25,931 nucleotides of DNA from 2-01-FULL-41-21 sp038065335 (GCA_038065335.1 JBBTRD010000010.1:1-25931), one strand, 5' to 3'; counted from the first letter of the stretch, positions 7,114 through 14,692 are shown. Program-made: numbers and translations. The notes: generated from the letters alone by a model not told the origin.

Positions 7114-7143
7114 TTGACAAGCAGTTTATTTACATGCTACCGT
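7114..7143 (+). promoter_or_regulatory. Promoter of the receiver gene, overlapping a secA promoter
   Basis: TTGACA (7114-7119) is a consensus -35. TACCGT (7138-7143) with TG one base upstream (7135-7136) is an extended -10; the spacer is 18 bp. The motif TTGACAA also reads as TTGTCAA on the minus strand, where TTGTCA (7120-7115) and TATGAT (7095-7090) could serve secA with a long 19-bp spacer. The two divergent promoters would then share -35 bases. The plus-strand promoter is the more convincing. Confidence 0.5.
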
Positions 7144-7168
7144 AATTACCTGAAACAGGAGGTGCTTG

Positions 7169-7513
7169 ATGAAGAAGGTCTTGATTGTTGAAGATGAAAG
7201 GCGCTGGCAAGATCTTTGGCGGCGATGGCTCGACGATAAAGTGGTAATCGTCAGCGCATTTTCTATCGAGGAAGCCGAAGAACAGTTTGCTGCTAATCCT
7301 GACATCGTCGCCATAGTCATGGACGCGTGCGTTCCGGGCGATCGACCAACTACACCATCACTCGTACAGAAGCTCAGAAGTACTTTCACGGGTCCAATGA
7401 TTGCGGCTTCAAGCATGTCGGATTATCGAAGACGACTCCTTGCCGCTGGGTGCGACCATGAATCCGTGAAGGAGGAAGTACCCCAAATGCTTCTCGAAAT
7501 TCTTGGTCTGTAG
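7169..7513 (+). CDS. Stand-alone response-regulator receiver domain protein
   Basis: This 114-residue CheY-like receiver has no output domain. The acidic pocket is VEDE (Glu8-Asp9), the phospho-acceptor is Asp52 in VMDACVPGD, the switch Ser/Thr is in AASSM, and the conserved Lys is in SVKEEV. It would be phosphorylated by a histidine kinase encoded elsewhere. The ATG at 7169 is chosen over the in-frame TTG at 7166 because AGGAGGTG at 7157-7164 ends at ideal spacing from the ATG. Such a strong Shine-Dalgarno is rare in this window and suggests high translation or a different origin. It has its own promoter and is followed by a GC-rich hairpin. Confidence 0.85.
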   Translation: MKKVLIVEDERRWQDLWRRWLDDKVVIVSAFSIEEAEEQFAANPDIVAIVMDACVPGDRPTTPSLVQKLRSTFTGPMIAASSMSDYRRRLLAAGCDHESVKEEVPQMLLEILGL

Positions 7514-7535
7514 CTGTTTTGCCCTACCTGCCCGC

Positions 7536-7581
7536 AGAAGCCCGCGAGTGCATCCGCACTTCCCGTGCTTCGCGGGCTTCT
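7536..7581 (+). terminator. GC-rich nested hairpin after the receiver gene
   Basis: Twelve-base arms AGAAGCCCGCGA (7536-7547) and their exact complement (7570-7581) enclose a 22-nt loop with a second small stem, GTGC-atcc-GCAC (7548-7559). A short T-containing stretch (ttaattt) follows. It lies 23 nt after the stop of the receiver gene and probably ends its transcript. Confidence 0.6.
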
Positions 7582-7654
7582 TAATTTCCCAGATGGTAGA
7601 ATTTTGAAATGCCTTCGGCAAAAATAGATTCAAAATTCACTACTGGATTAAATC

Positions 7655-7763
7655 TAAACCAAAAACCTGTCCTTGAGCCCAGTAGTGGAAGGGGCTCCGC
7701 GTAGCGGGGAAACCGACGGGACTGGTTTCCCGGGTCTGGGCAAAAGGACAGGTTTTTGGTTTA
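7655..7763. terminator. Bidirectional terminator-like element with structured insert
   Basis: Perfect 20-bp arms (7655-7674 and 7744-7763) contain AAAAACCTGTCC and GGACAGGTTTTT, so each strand reads as stem plus T-tract. It sits between convergent genes (receiver, +; hpf, -). Instead of a small loop it holds 69 nt: a 6-bp extension (7677-7682 with 7736-7741) opening into two hairpins, CCGC-gta-GCGG (7697-7707) and GGGAAACC...GGTTTCCC (7707-7714 with 7724-7731), which share one base. A 9-bp alternative pairing (7638-7646 with 7679-7687) would disrupt the 6-bp extension. It could be a terminator, a structured RNA or a repeat inserted in a terminator loop. Confidence 0.7.
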
Positions 7764-7796
7764 TTTGGCGGACGAGGAATGGTGACCTAATAAAAA

Positions 7797-8111
7797 TTAT
7801 TTCCGACGAGAAATGCTACGCTCTTTTAACTTTTTGATTTGCAAATGCAATTCGTCGCGAGCTTCGTCGATGGCGGTGCGCAAATCTTTATGGGTTGATT
7901 CGCCGCGTAGAAGCGCCCCACCGACTTTTAGATTTACTTCGGCATAAAAAACCGGACCGGTTTTGTGATGTTTGGATGGCTTACCGATTTCAACACTCGC
8001 ACTGACGGAACCTTTTTGAATAAACTTTTCGAGGCCACCTATCTTCTGTTCTATAAACATCTTTAATGGTGCATCTAAGGTGATGTTTTTGGTAGTTATA
8101 TTAATCTTCAT
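7797..8111 (-). CDS. hpf: Ribosome hibernation promoting factor, short form (HPF/RaiA family)
   Basis: The protein has 104 residues and the beta-alpha-beta-beta-beta-alpha pattern of the S30AE family: MKINITTKNITLDAPLKMF, a helix with EQKIGGLEKF, strands with SVSASVEIG and FYAEVNLKV, then DLRTAIDEARDELHLQIKKLK and a basic tail. It binds the decoding region of the 30S subunit and stabilises inactive ribosomes in stationary phase or starvation. It lacks the C-terminal dimerisation domain of long HPF, so by family knowledge it would need a partner for 100S dimers or act like YfiA. A TATAAT lies ~25 nt upstream of its ATG (8111). Confidence 0.92.
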   Translation of the reverse strand: MKINITTKNITLDAPLKMFIEQKIGGLEKFIQKGSVSASVEIGKPSKHHKTGPVFYAEVNLKVGGALLRGESTHKDLRTAIDEARDELHLQIKKLKERSISRRK

Positions 8112-8135
8112 AGTTTTCTCTAATCATAACTCTCT

Positions 8136-8141
8136 ATTATA
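8136..8141 (-). promoter_or_regulatory. Candidate -10 box for hpf
   Basis: A perfect minus-strand TATAAT lies 24 nt upstream of the hpf ATG and directly abuts the T-tract of the preceding terminator. No good -35 is seen at 17 bp (CATCTA). Leader length would fit, but AT-rich flanks make chance matches likely. Confidence 0.35.
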
Positions 8142-8146
8142 AAAAA

Positions 8147-8175
8147 GAAAGTCCCCGCTAGATGCGGGGGCTTTC
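8147..8175 (-). terminator. Intrinsic terminator upstream of hpf
   Basis: Arms 8147-8158 and 8164-8175 (GAAAGTCCCCGC against GCGGGGGCTTTC, one mismatch) enclose a 5-nt loop. On the minus strand the stem is followed by CTTTTTT, a classic U-tract. It ends a transcript coming from the short lysine-rich ORF region and insulates hpf. Confidence 0.75.
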
Positions 8176-8183
8176 CGAGATGA

Positions 8184-8258
8184 CTAGATTCTCTTCTTTT
8201 TTCCGCCTTTTTTCTTTGCTGGCATAATTTTATTTACTGCGGAGACAATAATCGTCAT
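8184..8258 (-). CDS. Possible tiny lysine-rich protein
   Basis: An ATG at 8258 opens a 24-codon frame ending with TAG at 8184. Its last 13 residues, MPAKKKGGKKKRI, also start with an in-frame ATG (8225), so the product may be 13 or 24 residues. Nine bases after the stop a strong intrinsic terminator begins, which supports a real small transcription unit. There is no well-placed Shine-Dalgarno: a GAGGGAG lies about 15 nt before the first ATG. The first ATG sits in the 12-bp palindrome TCGTCATGACGA (8252-8263). A basic nucleic-acid-binding peptide is possible; equally the transcript may be non-coding. Confidence 0.3.
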   Translation of the reverse strand: MTIIVSAVNKIMPAKKKGGKKKRI

Positions 8259-8303
8259 GACGAGAATTATTTTCTCCCTCTCTTTTTTTACAACTATTTT
8301 ATA

Positions 8304-8360
8304 TTTTAGTTTGACAGTTCGACCTACTGTCCACTCACTGCTCTAATTTTAAAACTAAAA
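8304..8360. other. Nested inverted repeats upstream of the tiny ORF
   Basis: TTTTAGTTT (8304-8312) is complementary to AAACTAAAA (8352-8360) and encloses GACAGT...ACTGTC (8313-8318 with 8326-8331). On the minus strand this lies in the presumed leader of the small transcription unit ending at 8147. No other gene is visible in the 366-nt gap between hpf and the secreted peptidase apart from that unit and the terminator at 8377-8458. Confidence 0.45.
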
Positions 8361-8376
8361 AATCTTTTTTGATAAT

Positions 8377-8458
8377 AAAAAAGTGGATAAGTCCGACGCT
8401 CCGACAAAAAGTCGGAGGTCGGGCCCCCGACCAAAGCGTCGGGGCTCATTCAACTTTT
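8377..8458 (-). terminator. Three-way-junction terminator of the secreted peptidase gene
   Basis: An 8-bp stem CCGACGCT/AGCGTCGG (8393-8400 with 8435-8442) holds two hairpins: CCGAC-aaaaa-GTCGG (8401-8415) and GGTCGGG-cc-CCCGACC (8417-8432). AAAAGT...ACTTTT pairings extend the base, and on the minus strand the structure ends in CACTTTTTTATT, a U-tract. It lies 20 nt past the stop of the metallopeptidase gene (8478). The fold repeats the architecture of the element at 7655-7763 without sharing its sequence. Confidence 0.65.
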
Positions 8459-8477
8459 AAGTTTTTCTAAAAACTTT

Positions 8478-10151
8478 TTATTGAGTTATGTCTGGTCCGA
8501 GTTTATAAAAACTAGACTCAAGATTGTTCACGATGAAGACGGAATTCCAATCACGATAGGAATCAGTAAAATGTTGGGCGGTCATGTTGAGCCAATGCTT
8601 CGTGCCATCGGGCCAAACGGCGTAAACTTTTTTCTCATTCACAACTCGAATATAATTCGAAGGCATATAAGATTGAAAAACAGATTCCGGAACGGTGATT
8701 GCTTTAGCCGGATCAAGTCCGTAGAATTTCAACACTTCCGGCGCGAGATAGCGCTTATATGTCCCCCAAATTACATAGATATCGGGTGTGCCGGCGTGCA
8801 TTATAAGCGAACCGTCTTGAATGGCCGACGCCAACGTTAAAACGGGTTGATTGGTATACTCAATTGAAAGCGTGAGCAGGGCCGATACCTCGCTGGTCCC
8901 AAAATTAGTTGTTTGAGATTCGTTGACCGGCATTAATATAAAAGTTCCAGTCGGTGGTGGCGCGATAATATCACCGCTGCTGACACGACGTTCGACACCG
9001 GACGCATCCGCGTAATAAATTTGAAATTCAGAATCTGGCCAACTAATTTTAATATTCTGGCCAGCCGGGGCCAAAGAATCAGTTCGAAATTGATACCAAG
9101 CCGATTGCCACGGTTTTAATGAATAGAAATAAGAGTTTAAATTTTGTGACGTTAGTTGTTTGCTGTCGGTCGGCGAAACATGGATAGTTTGAAGATTGGG
9201 ATTAATATAACCGTAACGAACATCTTGCGTGCGATTATTATAATAGTTCGTCCAGACCCAATCCGCGAAGACATCCCCAAAATTCTCCAAGCTCTGATGG
9301 TTGGCCAGATATTTATTAATGGAATCAATACCAGTCGATGAACTACGCAACGTCTCTTGAAGAATAGCCGGACCAAAACGATCGACCAGATACTGGCCGA
9401 ATAATGTTACCACGGCATAATCAAGATTTGTGTTCGGCCATTCCGTGAGACTGTCGGCGGAATTATTCAAAAAAATTTGCAAACGCTGGGCCAAATCGGA
9501 ATTTTGAAAATTATCATTGTAGCCGACCAGAGTAACCGCGTACTGGGAACGCAGTTCATTCAACCAAGTGTCTTCAGAGGCATCCCGTAAAAGTTCTTTT
9601 TGATTAAATGAAATAAGATGTTGCAACTCGTGGGCCAAAAATATTTTTAGATGGCTAGTGCCAAGCGATAAGACATTGGCCATAATCATCTCCCGCTGAT
9701 TTGTTTGAGGCGACTGGGTTGTCGTATAACCATTGACACTATCAAAATAGCCGCCCGTACCGGAAGTAAGACGTTCAAGAAGAATCATAATTTTAGAATC
9801 ATTGTCAATGCCCGGATTGGCTTCTGAACCCCAGAAAGCCGTTTCTTTAGGATAAATATTATTATCAAATTCTTGGGCCAAAACAGCAATCTGTTGATTA
9901 AAAACTATGCGTTCGGAAGGACGAAGACTATCCAAATACGCATCCTCAACATAAAAATAAGCGTGAGTCCCGACATATTCAAGCGTGACAGACACGCTTG
10001 TTCGGCCGGTAGCGTCATAAATCGGATTCACAAAAAATGTATGACGTTCGCCAACGGTATCCGCCCAAACTTGGCTGGTCCCCAATTGACCCAATAAAAA
10101 AACGGCCGCAACCGTAAATAAAATTTTAAAGCAAATCGTCAAACGACGCAT
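8478..10151 (-). CDS. Secreted zinc metallopeptidase with C-terminal surface repeats
   Basis: The 557-residue protein starts with a Sec signal peptide (MRRLTICFK, a hydrophobic stretch, then cleavage probably after VWA near residue 30). The catalytic motif is AHELQHLI with HELQH at 174-178, and Glu199 in TWLNELRSQYA is the likely third zinc ligand, a gluzincin arrangement resembling M30 hyicolysin-like peptidases. Residues ~300-440 form a beta-rich region. The C-terminus (~450-557) carries two related ~50-residue units, IYVIWGTYKRYLAPEVLKFYG and VYAVWPDGTKHWLNMTAQHF, resembling repeats common on candidate-phyla surface proteins. It probably acts outside the cell. A near-consensus extended -10 precedes it and a structured terminator follows. 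Confidence 0.75.
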   Translation of the reverse strand: MRRLTICFKILFTVAAVFLLGQLGTSQVWADTVGERHTFFVNPIYDATGRTSVSVTLEYVGTHAYFYVEDAYLDSLRPSERIVFNQQIAVLAQEFDNNIYPKETAFWGSEANPGIDNDSKIMILLERLTSGTGGYFDSVNGYTTTQSPQTNQREMIMANVLSLGTSHLKIFLAHELQHLISFNQKELLRDASEDTWLNELRSQYAVTLVGYNDNFQNSDLAQRLQIFLNNSADSLTEWPNTNLDYAVVTLFGQYLVDRFGPAILQETLRSSSTGIDSINKYLANHQSLENFGDVFADWVWTNYYNNRTQDVRYGYINPNLQTIHVSPTDSKQLTSQNLNSYFYSLKPWQSAWYQFRTDSLAPAGQNIKISWPDSEFQIYYADASGVERRVSSGDIIAPPPTGTFILMPVNESQTTNFGTSEVSALLTLSIEYTNQPVLTLASAIQDGSLIMHAGTPDIYVIWGTYKRYLAPEVLKFYGLDPAKAITVPESVFQSYMPSNYIRVVNEKKVYAVWPDGTKHWLNMTAQHFTDSYRDWNSVFIVNNLESSFYKLGPDITQ

Positions 10152-10181
10152 ATAAAGTCAATACGTTAAAGAATTAATTTT

Positions 10182-10190
10182 ATTATATCA
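10182..10190 (-). promoter_or_regulatory. Extended -10 promoter of the secreted peptidase
   Basis: The minus strand reads TGATATAAT (10190-10182), a perfect extended -10, 30 nt upstream of the ATG at 10151. No -35 is recognisable, which extended -10 promoters tolerate. No Shine-Dalgarno is seen before the start. Confidence 0.55.
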
Positions 10191-10225
10191 TGGTTTGGAA
10201 CAATATGCTCATAAGGATTCCGGGG

Positions 10226-10253
10226 TTGTATTATTTAAAAAACATGGTATCAT
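10226..10253 (+). promoter_or_regulatory. Promoter of the sugar transferase gene
   Basis: TTGTAT (10226-10231) and TATCAT (10248-10253), with TG one base before the -10, are 16 bp apart. Transcription would start near 10260, leaving a leader of under 10 nt before the ATG at 10268 and no Shine-Dalgarno. The mRNA may be essentially leaderless. Confidence 0.45.
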
Positions 10254-10267
10254 TATGAAATAATCCG

Positions 10268-11578
10268 ATGCGTAAGACCACTCTTCTATTTGTTGACATT
10301 GCCCTTCTTTACGGTTCGCTTTTGATGATGCTTGCTTTGCGTTATCAAGGCAACATCGCCGAGAACTATCCTATTCATTTCTTGCCATTTACTATTATAT
10401 TCGTCATCTGGCTGATCATTTTCTATATCGTTAATCTTTACGACCCTCGGGCTCTGCGTAATACTATTTTCTTCTACTCGCGTCTCTTTGAAGCGATCAT
10501 CGCGGCCACGGTCATATCAACCAGCTTTTTCTACTTAATCCCCCTTTTTGGTATTGCCCCCAAGACAAATTTGGCATTATTCATCGTCATCTTTGCGGTT
10601 CTTGAATTTGGCTGGCGATCATTATTTAACAGTATCATCGAAACAAAGTTTAAAAAACTAATTCTCATTGTCGGTGATAATGACCAAGCCCAAGAATTGG
10701 CTGTGTTTATAAAAGACAACCCCCAGCTGGGTTACACCGTTAAAGAAATCATTGGCATCCAACAAACCGCTTATCTCTCTAAAGCAATAGCAACGCCGAA
10801 TCTTGATACAATCGTCATCGGCCCGAACGCGTACCAGATTCCTGAAATTAGAGATATTTTTTACAAGGCTCTTGGCCGAAAGATAAACTTTTATAGTCTG
10901 GCGACTTTTTATGAACGTCTCACCGGTCGAGTGCCCTTGGACGCTATTGACCAGATTTGGTTTTTAGAAAACTTGAGCGAGGGAAATAAACGCGCCTATG
11001 AAACTTTCAAACGCTGCGGCGATATCGTCTTTGGCCTTATTTTCGGGATTATCTCTCTTATATTTTATCCTTTTGTAATCATCGCGGTTCAACTTGGTTC
11101 GCCCGGACCGCTATTTTACACCCAAACCAGAATCGGCCGGTTGGGTAAATCTTTTAAGATGATAAAATTCCGAACAATGATTCTAAACGCCGAAGCTTCC
11201 ACGGGCGCCGTCTGGGCTCAAGATGGCGATCAGCGGGTTACCGGAATTGGAAAATTCTTGCGTCGAACCAGAATTGATGAACTGCCCCAACTTTGGAATA
11301 TCATCAAGGGCGAGATGTCCCTAGTTGGTCCGCGAGCCGAACGACCGGAGTTTCACGAGACACTTAAACAGGAGGTGCCCTTCTATGAAGAACGTTATTT
11401 AATCAAGCCCGGTCTTTCCGGTTGGGCCCAAATTAATTATCCCTATGGCGCTTCCATCAAAGACGCCGCCGAAAAATTAAAGTATGATCTCTACTACATT
11501 AAAAATCGTTCTTTCCTGCTCGATCTCGGAATTATTCTCAAAACGATTCGCATCGCCCTCTCCCGGGCAGGTAAATAA
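10268..11578 (+). CDS. Polyprenyl-phosphate sugar phosphotransferase (WbaP/PglC superfamily)
   Basis: The enzyme transfers a sugar-1-phosphate from an NDP-sugar to undecaprenyl phosphate, the first membrane step of glycan assembly. The 436 residues comprise N-terminal hydrophobic helices (to ~115), a nucleotide-binding-like middle domain (LILIVGDND, 131-138), a re-entrant helix (~255-278) and the catalytic domain: FKMIKFRTM (296-304), the Asp337-Glu338 dyad in TRIDELPQLWN, SLVGPRAERPE (351-361) and PGLSGWAQINY (381-391). This is the canonical large monotopic phosphoglycosyl transferase layout. It stands alone on the plus strand facing the polysaccharide operon, whose last gene ends 16 nt away. 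The donor sugar cannot be told from sequence. Confidence 0.92.
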   Translation: MRKTTLLFVDIALLYGSLLMMLALRYQGNIAENYPIHFLPFTIIFVIWLIIFYIVNLYDPRALRNTIFFYSRLFEAIIAATVISTSFFYLIPLFGIAPKTNLALFIVIFAVLEFGWRSLFNSIIETKFKKLILIVGDNDQAQELAVFIKDNPQLGYTVKEIIGIQQTAYLSKAIATPNLDTIVIGPNAYQIPEIRDIFYKALGRKINFYSLATFYERLTGRVPLDAIDQIWFLENLSEGNKRAYETFKRCGDIVFGLIFGIISLIFYPFVIIAVQLGSPGPLFYTQTRIGRLGKSFKMIKFRTMILNAEASTGAVWAQDGDQRVTGIGKFLRRTRIDELPQLWNIIKGEMSLVGPRAERPEFHETLKQEVPFYEERYLIKPGLSGWAQINYPYGASIKDAAEKLKYDLYYIKNRSFLLDLGIILKTIRIALSRAGK

Positions 11579-11593
11579 AAGCCGTTGCCAATT

Positions 11594-12298
11594 TCACAAT
11601 TTCAATTTCCAGGGCAACCAAATGGACTCCCAGATGATTTTGGTTGACATTTTTGACTGACCCTCCCGTCGTTCACTGAATAAAATAGGAACCTCAATGA
11701 AATTGCAACCGGCCCTAAAAAGATGGTATTTTAATTCTACTAAAAAAGCGTAGCCCTCCGATCGCACAGTTTCCAATTTTAATTTTTTCAACGCTTCGGA
11801 GCGATAGGCGTTAAATCCGGTCGTAATATCAACAATCGGAAGACCTAGGATTGTTTTCACGTACCAATTGGCGAATCTGCTTAAAATCCTTCGATAAAAA
11901 TTCCAATTTTTAATTCCTCCGCCCCTGACATAACGAGACCCGACTGAAACATCAAAAATCGCGAGTTTTTCCAATAATGCCGGCACAACATTAAAATCAT
12001 GTGAAAAATCAGCATCCATAGTCACAACATAATCATAGAATTTATCTAAAATCCATTTAAATCCGTCGATATTGGACCGACCATAACCAAAATTATTTTT
12101 CCGCTCGAGCAAAAAAAGATTTTTGAAATTGGCAGATAAAGATTCAACTAATTCGGGCGTTCCATCAGAAGAATTGTCATCCACAATCAAAATCGAAACA
12201 TCCGGCATTAAGCCAAAAATTTTGGGAACCAAGTTCTTTAAATTCTCTCTTTCGTTAAGAGTTGGAATTAAAATTATGCTTTGTGAATATCTGTTCAT
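11594..12298 (-). CDS. GT2 polyprenol-phosphate mannose synthase-like
   Basis: The 234 residues match the soluble dolichol-phosphate mannosyltransferase (DPM1) type: PTLNERENL (12-20), VDDNSSDGT (39-47), the metal-binding MDADFSHD (94-101), GSRYVRGG (120-127), TTGFNAYR and a final ERREGQSKM. It would charge undecaprenyl phosphate with mannose or a related sugar, giving the lipid-linked donor used by GT-C membrane transferases. A partner of that type is the next gene upstream, which overlaps it by 44 nt. No C-terminal membrane domain is present. It is the last gene of the operon; the stop is TGA, in line with code 11. Confidence 0.9.
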   Translation of the reverse strand: MNRYSQSIILIPTLNERENLKNLVPKIFGLMPDVSILIVDDNSSDGTPELVESLSANFKNLFLLERKNNFGYGRSNIDGFKWILDKFYDYVVTMDADFSHDFNVVPALLEKLAIFDVSVGSRYVRGGGIKNWNFYRRILSRFANWYVKTILGLPIVDITTGFNAYRSEALKKLKLETVRSEGYAFLVELKYHLFRAGCNFIEVPILFSERREGQSKMSTKIIWESIWLPWKLKL

Positions 12299-13382
12299 GG
12301 ATAAATAATATCATAGCAAACATAAGAGGCAGTAAATAAATATAAATATTCGACCAGAAATTATGTCCGAAATAATTCCAAATCGGCAAAAACACAAAAA
12401 GCGAATCAATAAACACCAAGACCATCAGCCATTTATACTTTAACAGATAGCCAATTGAAACTAGGGCCAACAGCGTCGTCATCGGTAAAAGATATTTTGA
12501 AAAAGAAAAAGTTAAACTCCCAACTAACACAAAATTAAGAACTACGACTAAAATTATTTCTTTTCTTAATTTCAGGCCTTTATTAAATAACAAAGATAGC
12601 ATTCCAATAATAATTATAAGCGGGGAAATCATTATTTTACGGAAGTTTAAAAATAAATTAGCCCCAACCCTCAAAAACCCTTTGGCGCCAAAAACAAAAC
12701 TCTCTGCCAAGGGAGGCAAATTTGTGGGATCAAAATTGCCCTGATAGGAATTAATAGCCGCATTATTAACCCAATGACCTGTTTGATAATAATTAATCCC
12801 CAGATATCCCCCGCCAATAGCGCAAGCGATAAAAACCCAAGCAAGTTTATTTAAATTAAATCGCGATAAAAAATCCCGAGCAAACAAAGGAAACAAAACT
12901 AGCGCAAACGGCTTTACAATCCCTCCAATTGCCCATATCGCGGGAGTCCATAATCTTTTACTCAAACTGGCGTATATTATCAAGAGAATAAAGAATAGCA
13001 GCGCCGCTTCTTGAAATCCCCTCATCATCGTCGTGTATGGATAAGGCGTCAGTAAAAATAAAATCAAAAAATAAATGCCCGCTCGACGTCCTCCATAAAA
13101 TTCTTTTCCAATAAAATAAGCGAGGGGAATAGAAAGAAGAGAAAATATCATAGACGTAATAATGATCGAATTAGGCGAGCCGGTCAGCCAAAATATCGGC
13201 ACCGCGAAGAAAGACAGCCCTTGAAATCCATAAAATGATTTAAAATCCAAACTTCCCCGCGCCAATGATTCGGCAAAACCCTCGTAATGGAACCCGTCAT
13301 CCATCATCACCGGATGACCAAGTAAAAAATAAGCAAGCATGGTCGCCATAACGAAAATTATTATTTTATATTCGTTTTTCAT
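12255..13382 (-). CDS. GT-C-type membrane glycosyltransferase
   Basis: This 375-residue polytopic protein has about ten hydrophobic segments. After the first helix comes MMDDGFHYEGFAESLARG (26-43), an acidic motif in the first extracytoplasmic loop, as in PMT/ArnT-like GT-C enzymes that take sugar from a polyprenyl phosphate. The family match is by architecture and that motif; acceptor and sugar are unknown. It overlaps the flippase by 4 nt (ATGA) upstream and the DPM1-like gene by 44 nt downstream, which supports donor supply by the latter. Confidence 0.72.
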   Translation of the reverse strand: MKNEYKIIIFVMATMLAYFLLGHPVMMDDGFHYEGFAESLARGSLDFKSFYGFQGLSFFAVPIFWLTGSPNSIIITSMIFSLLSIPLAYFIGKEFYGGRRAGIYFLILFLLTPYPYTTMMRGFQEAALLFFILLIIYASLSKRLWTPAIWAIGGIVKPFALVLFPLFARDFLSRFNLNKLAWVFIACAIGGGYLGINYYQTGHWVNNAAINSYQGNFDPTNLPPLAESFVFGAKGFLRVGANLFLNFRKIMISPLIIIIGMLSLLFNKGLKLRKEIILVVVLNFVLVGSLTFSFSKYLLPMTTLLALVSIGYLLKYKWLMVLVFIDSLFVFLPIWNYFGHNFWSNIYIYLLPLMFAMILFIHEQIFTKHNFNSNS

Positions 13383-14692
13383 TTTAATTTTTTAATTAGA
13401 TATATAAATGAGACGCAATGAGAAATCGTAAACCACAGACTCACCATGATAACCGCGCCCCAGACCTCAAAATGCTTAATCAAATAGAGCCCCACGGGAA
13501 TACCGACGGCCAGGGTAATAGTATTGATAAGAATTGAGATTTTGACTTTGCGCAACGCTCGCCACATAGAACCCAATCCGATTCCAAGACCAAGAAACGC
13601 GCCGTAAATTCCCAGCCCGATAATATATTTAACACCCGGCGTAAAACTACTGCCATATAATATCCTCAAAGCAATCGGCGAGACAACCAGCGCTCCGGCC
13701 GTGAGCGCAATCGAACAGAGCAATGAATAAAGAGAAACGCGAATGAAATTCTTTTTTAACATCGCCGGATCTTCAGATTGCATTCGTGGTAATTCAACGT
13801 TGAGCAATGTGGAAATCGGCCCCATTAACCCCAACACGAGATTCACGTAGGCCAAGGAAATTTTAAAATATGTCACTTCGGTGGTGGAAACATAAAGCGC
13901 CACCATTAACACCGGCAAAAGGTTAAAAAGGGTGGCGATATTTTTATCTAAAGCCACCCAAGCGCTAAAACTAATATGTTTTCTAACTTGAAGATTCGAA
14001 GATTGCGTAAAAAACTCTCGAAATGAAGGAAACATCGAGTGATTTTTTCGAAGCCGTTCCCAAGCGATTACTGAAACAACCAGCATTGCTACTGCTCCCA
14101 ATAGATGACCGCTCATCGCCCCGGTAATACTTAAACCGGCGGCCACCAGCAAGACAGCCAAAATATTACGCAGGGTTTGATCGGCAAACGTGAGCAAAGT
14201 CATTTGTTTTATTTTGCCCACCACCTGATAAGCCAGCGCCGAAAAACTCAAGAAAGTATTGGAAATAAACGAGGCCATCACTAAAATACCCGCGTACCAA
14301 CCAATTAACGGATTATGATAGATTTTTCCCGCCAATGACGGCGCGACAAGAATGGCGACAACAGACAATACCGCTATAACGGAGGCTAGCCGGCCCAAAA
14401 ACAAAAAGGCCTCTTTTGTGCCTTGATGATTTTCGCGGGCGTACGTCCCGCCGACCAGCGCCGCGCCGGTATCTTGAATACCGAAACTGACCACTAAAAC
14501 CAATAAACCGGCCAGACTGAATGAAATCGCGTAAATACCGAACAGCTCCGGCTGAAGCAATCGCGCGATAATAATCCCCGTCAACCCCTGAATAAACGTA
14601 TTGCTAAAATTTCCGACCTGAAGAACGGCCAGATTTTTTACAAACCAATGTTGCCGAAAATAAGCAATTTTGTCTTTGATATATCCGCTCAT
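13379..14692 (-). CDS. Wzx-type polysaccharide flippase (MOP superfamily)
   Basis: The 437-residue membrane protein has 12 or more predicted helices. The start (HWFVKNLAVLQVGNFSNTFI, then GIIIARLLQPELFGIYAI) is typical of polysaccharide-biosynthesis flippases, where LGPEeyG-like motifs follow the first helix. It would move undecaprenyl-linked oligosaccharide across the membrane. The start ATG overlaps the GT4 stop by 4 nt and its own TGA overlaps the next gene by 4 nt, so translation is coupled through the operon. Confidence 0.9.
   Translation of the reverse strand: MSGYIKDKIAYFRQHWFVKNLAVLQVGNFSNTFIQGLTGIIIARLLQPELFGIYAISFSLAGLLVLVVSFGIQDTGAALVGGTYARENHQGTKEAFLFLGRLASVIAVLSVVAILVAPSLAGKIYHNPLIGWYAGILVMASFISNTFLSFSALAYQVVGKIKQMTLLTFADQTLRNILAVLLVAAGLSITGAMSGHLLGAVAMLVVSVIAWERLRKNHSMFPSFREFFTQSSNLQVRKHISFSAWVALDKNIATLFNLLPVLMVALYVSTTEVTYFKISLAYVNLVLGLMGPISTLLNVELPRMQSEDPAMLKKNFIRVSLYSLLCSIALTAGALVVSPIALRILYGSSFTPGVKYIIGLGIYGAFLGLGIGLGSMWRALRKVKISILINTITLAVGIPVGLYLIKHFEVWGAVIMVSLWFTISHCVSFIYLIKKLK

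Noticed and set aside
7166..7168. TTG as start of the receiver gene
   Set aside because: The ATG at 7169 has better spacing from AGGAGG, and family members start with MKKVLIVEDE.
8112..8477. tRNA or rRNA gene in the longest spacer
   Set aside because: No cloverleaf with T-loop GTTCRA and acceptor pairing was found; the structures are terminators and simple inverted repeats.
11594..11596. Recoded UGA (code 25)
   Set aside because: TGA ends this gene and several others at natural lengths and in ATGA overlaps, so it is a stop codon here.
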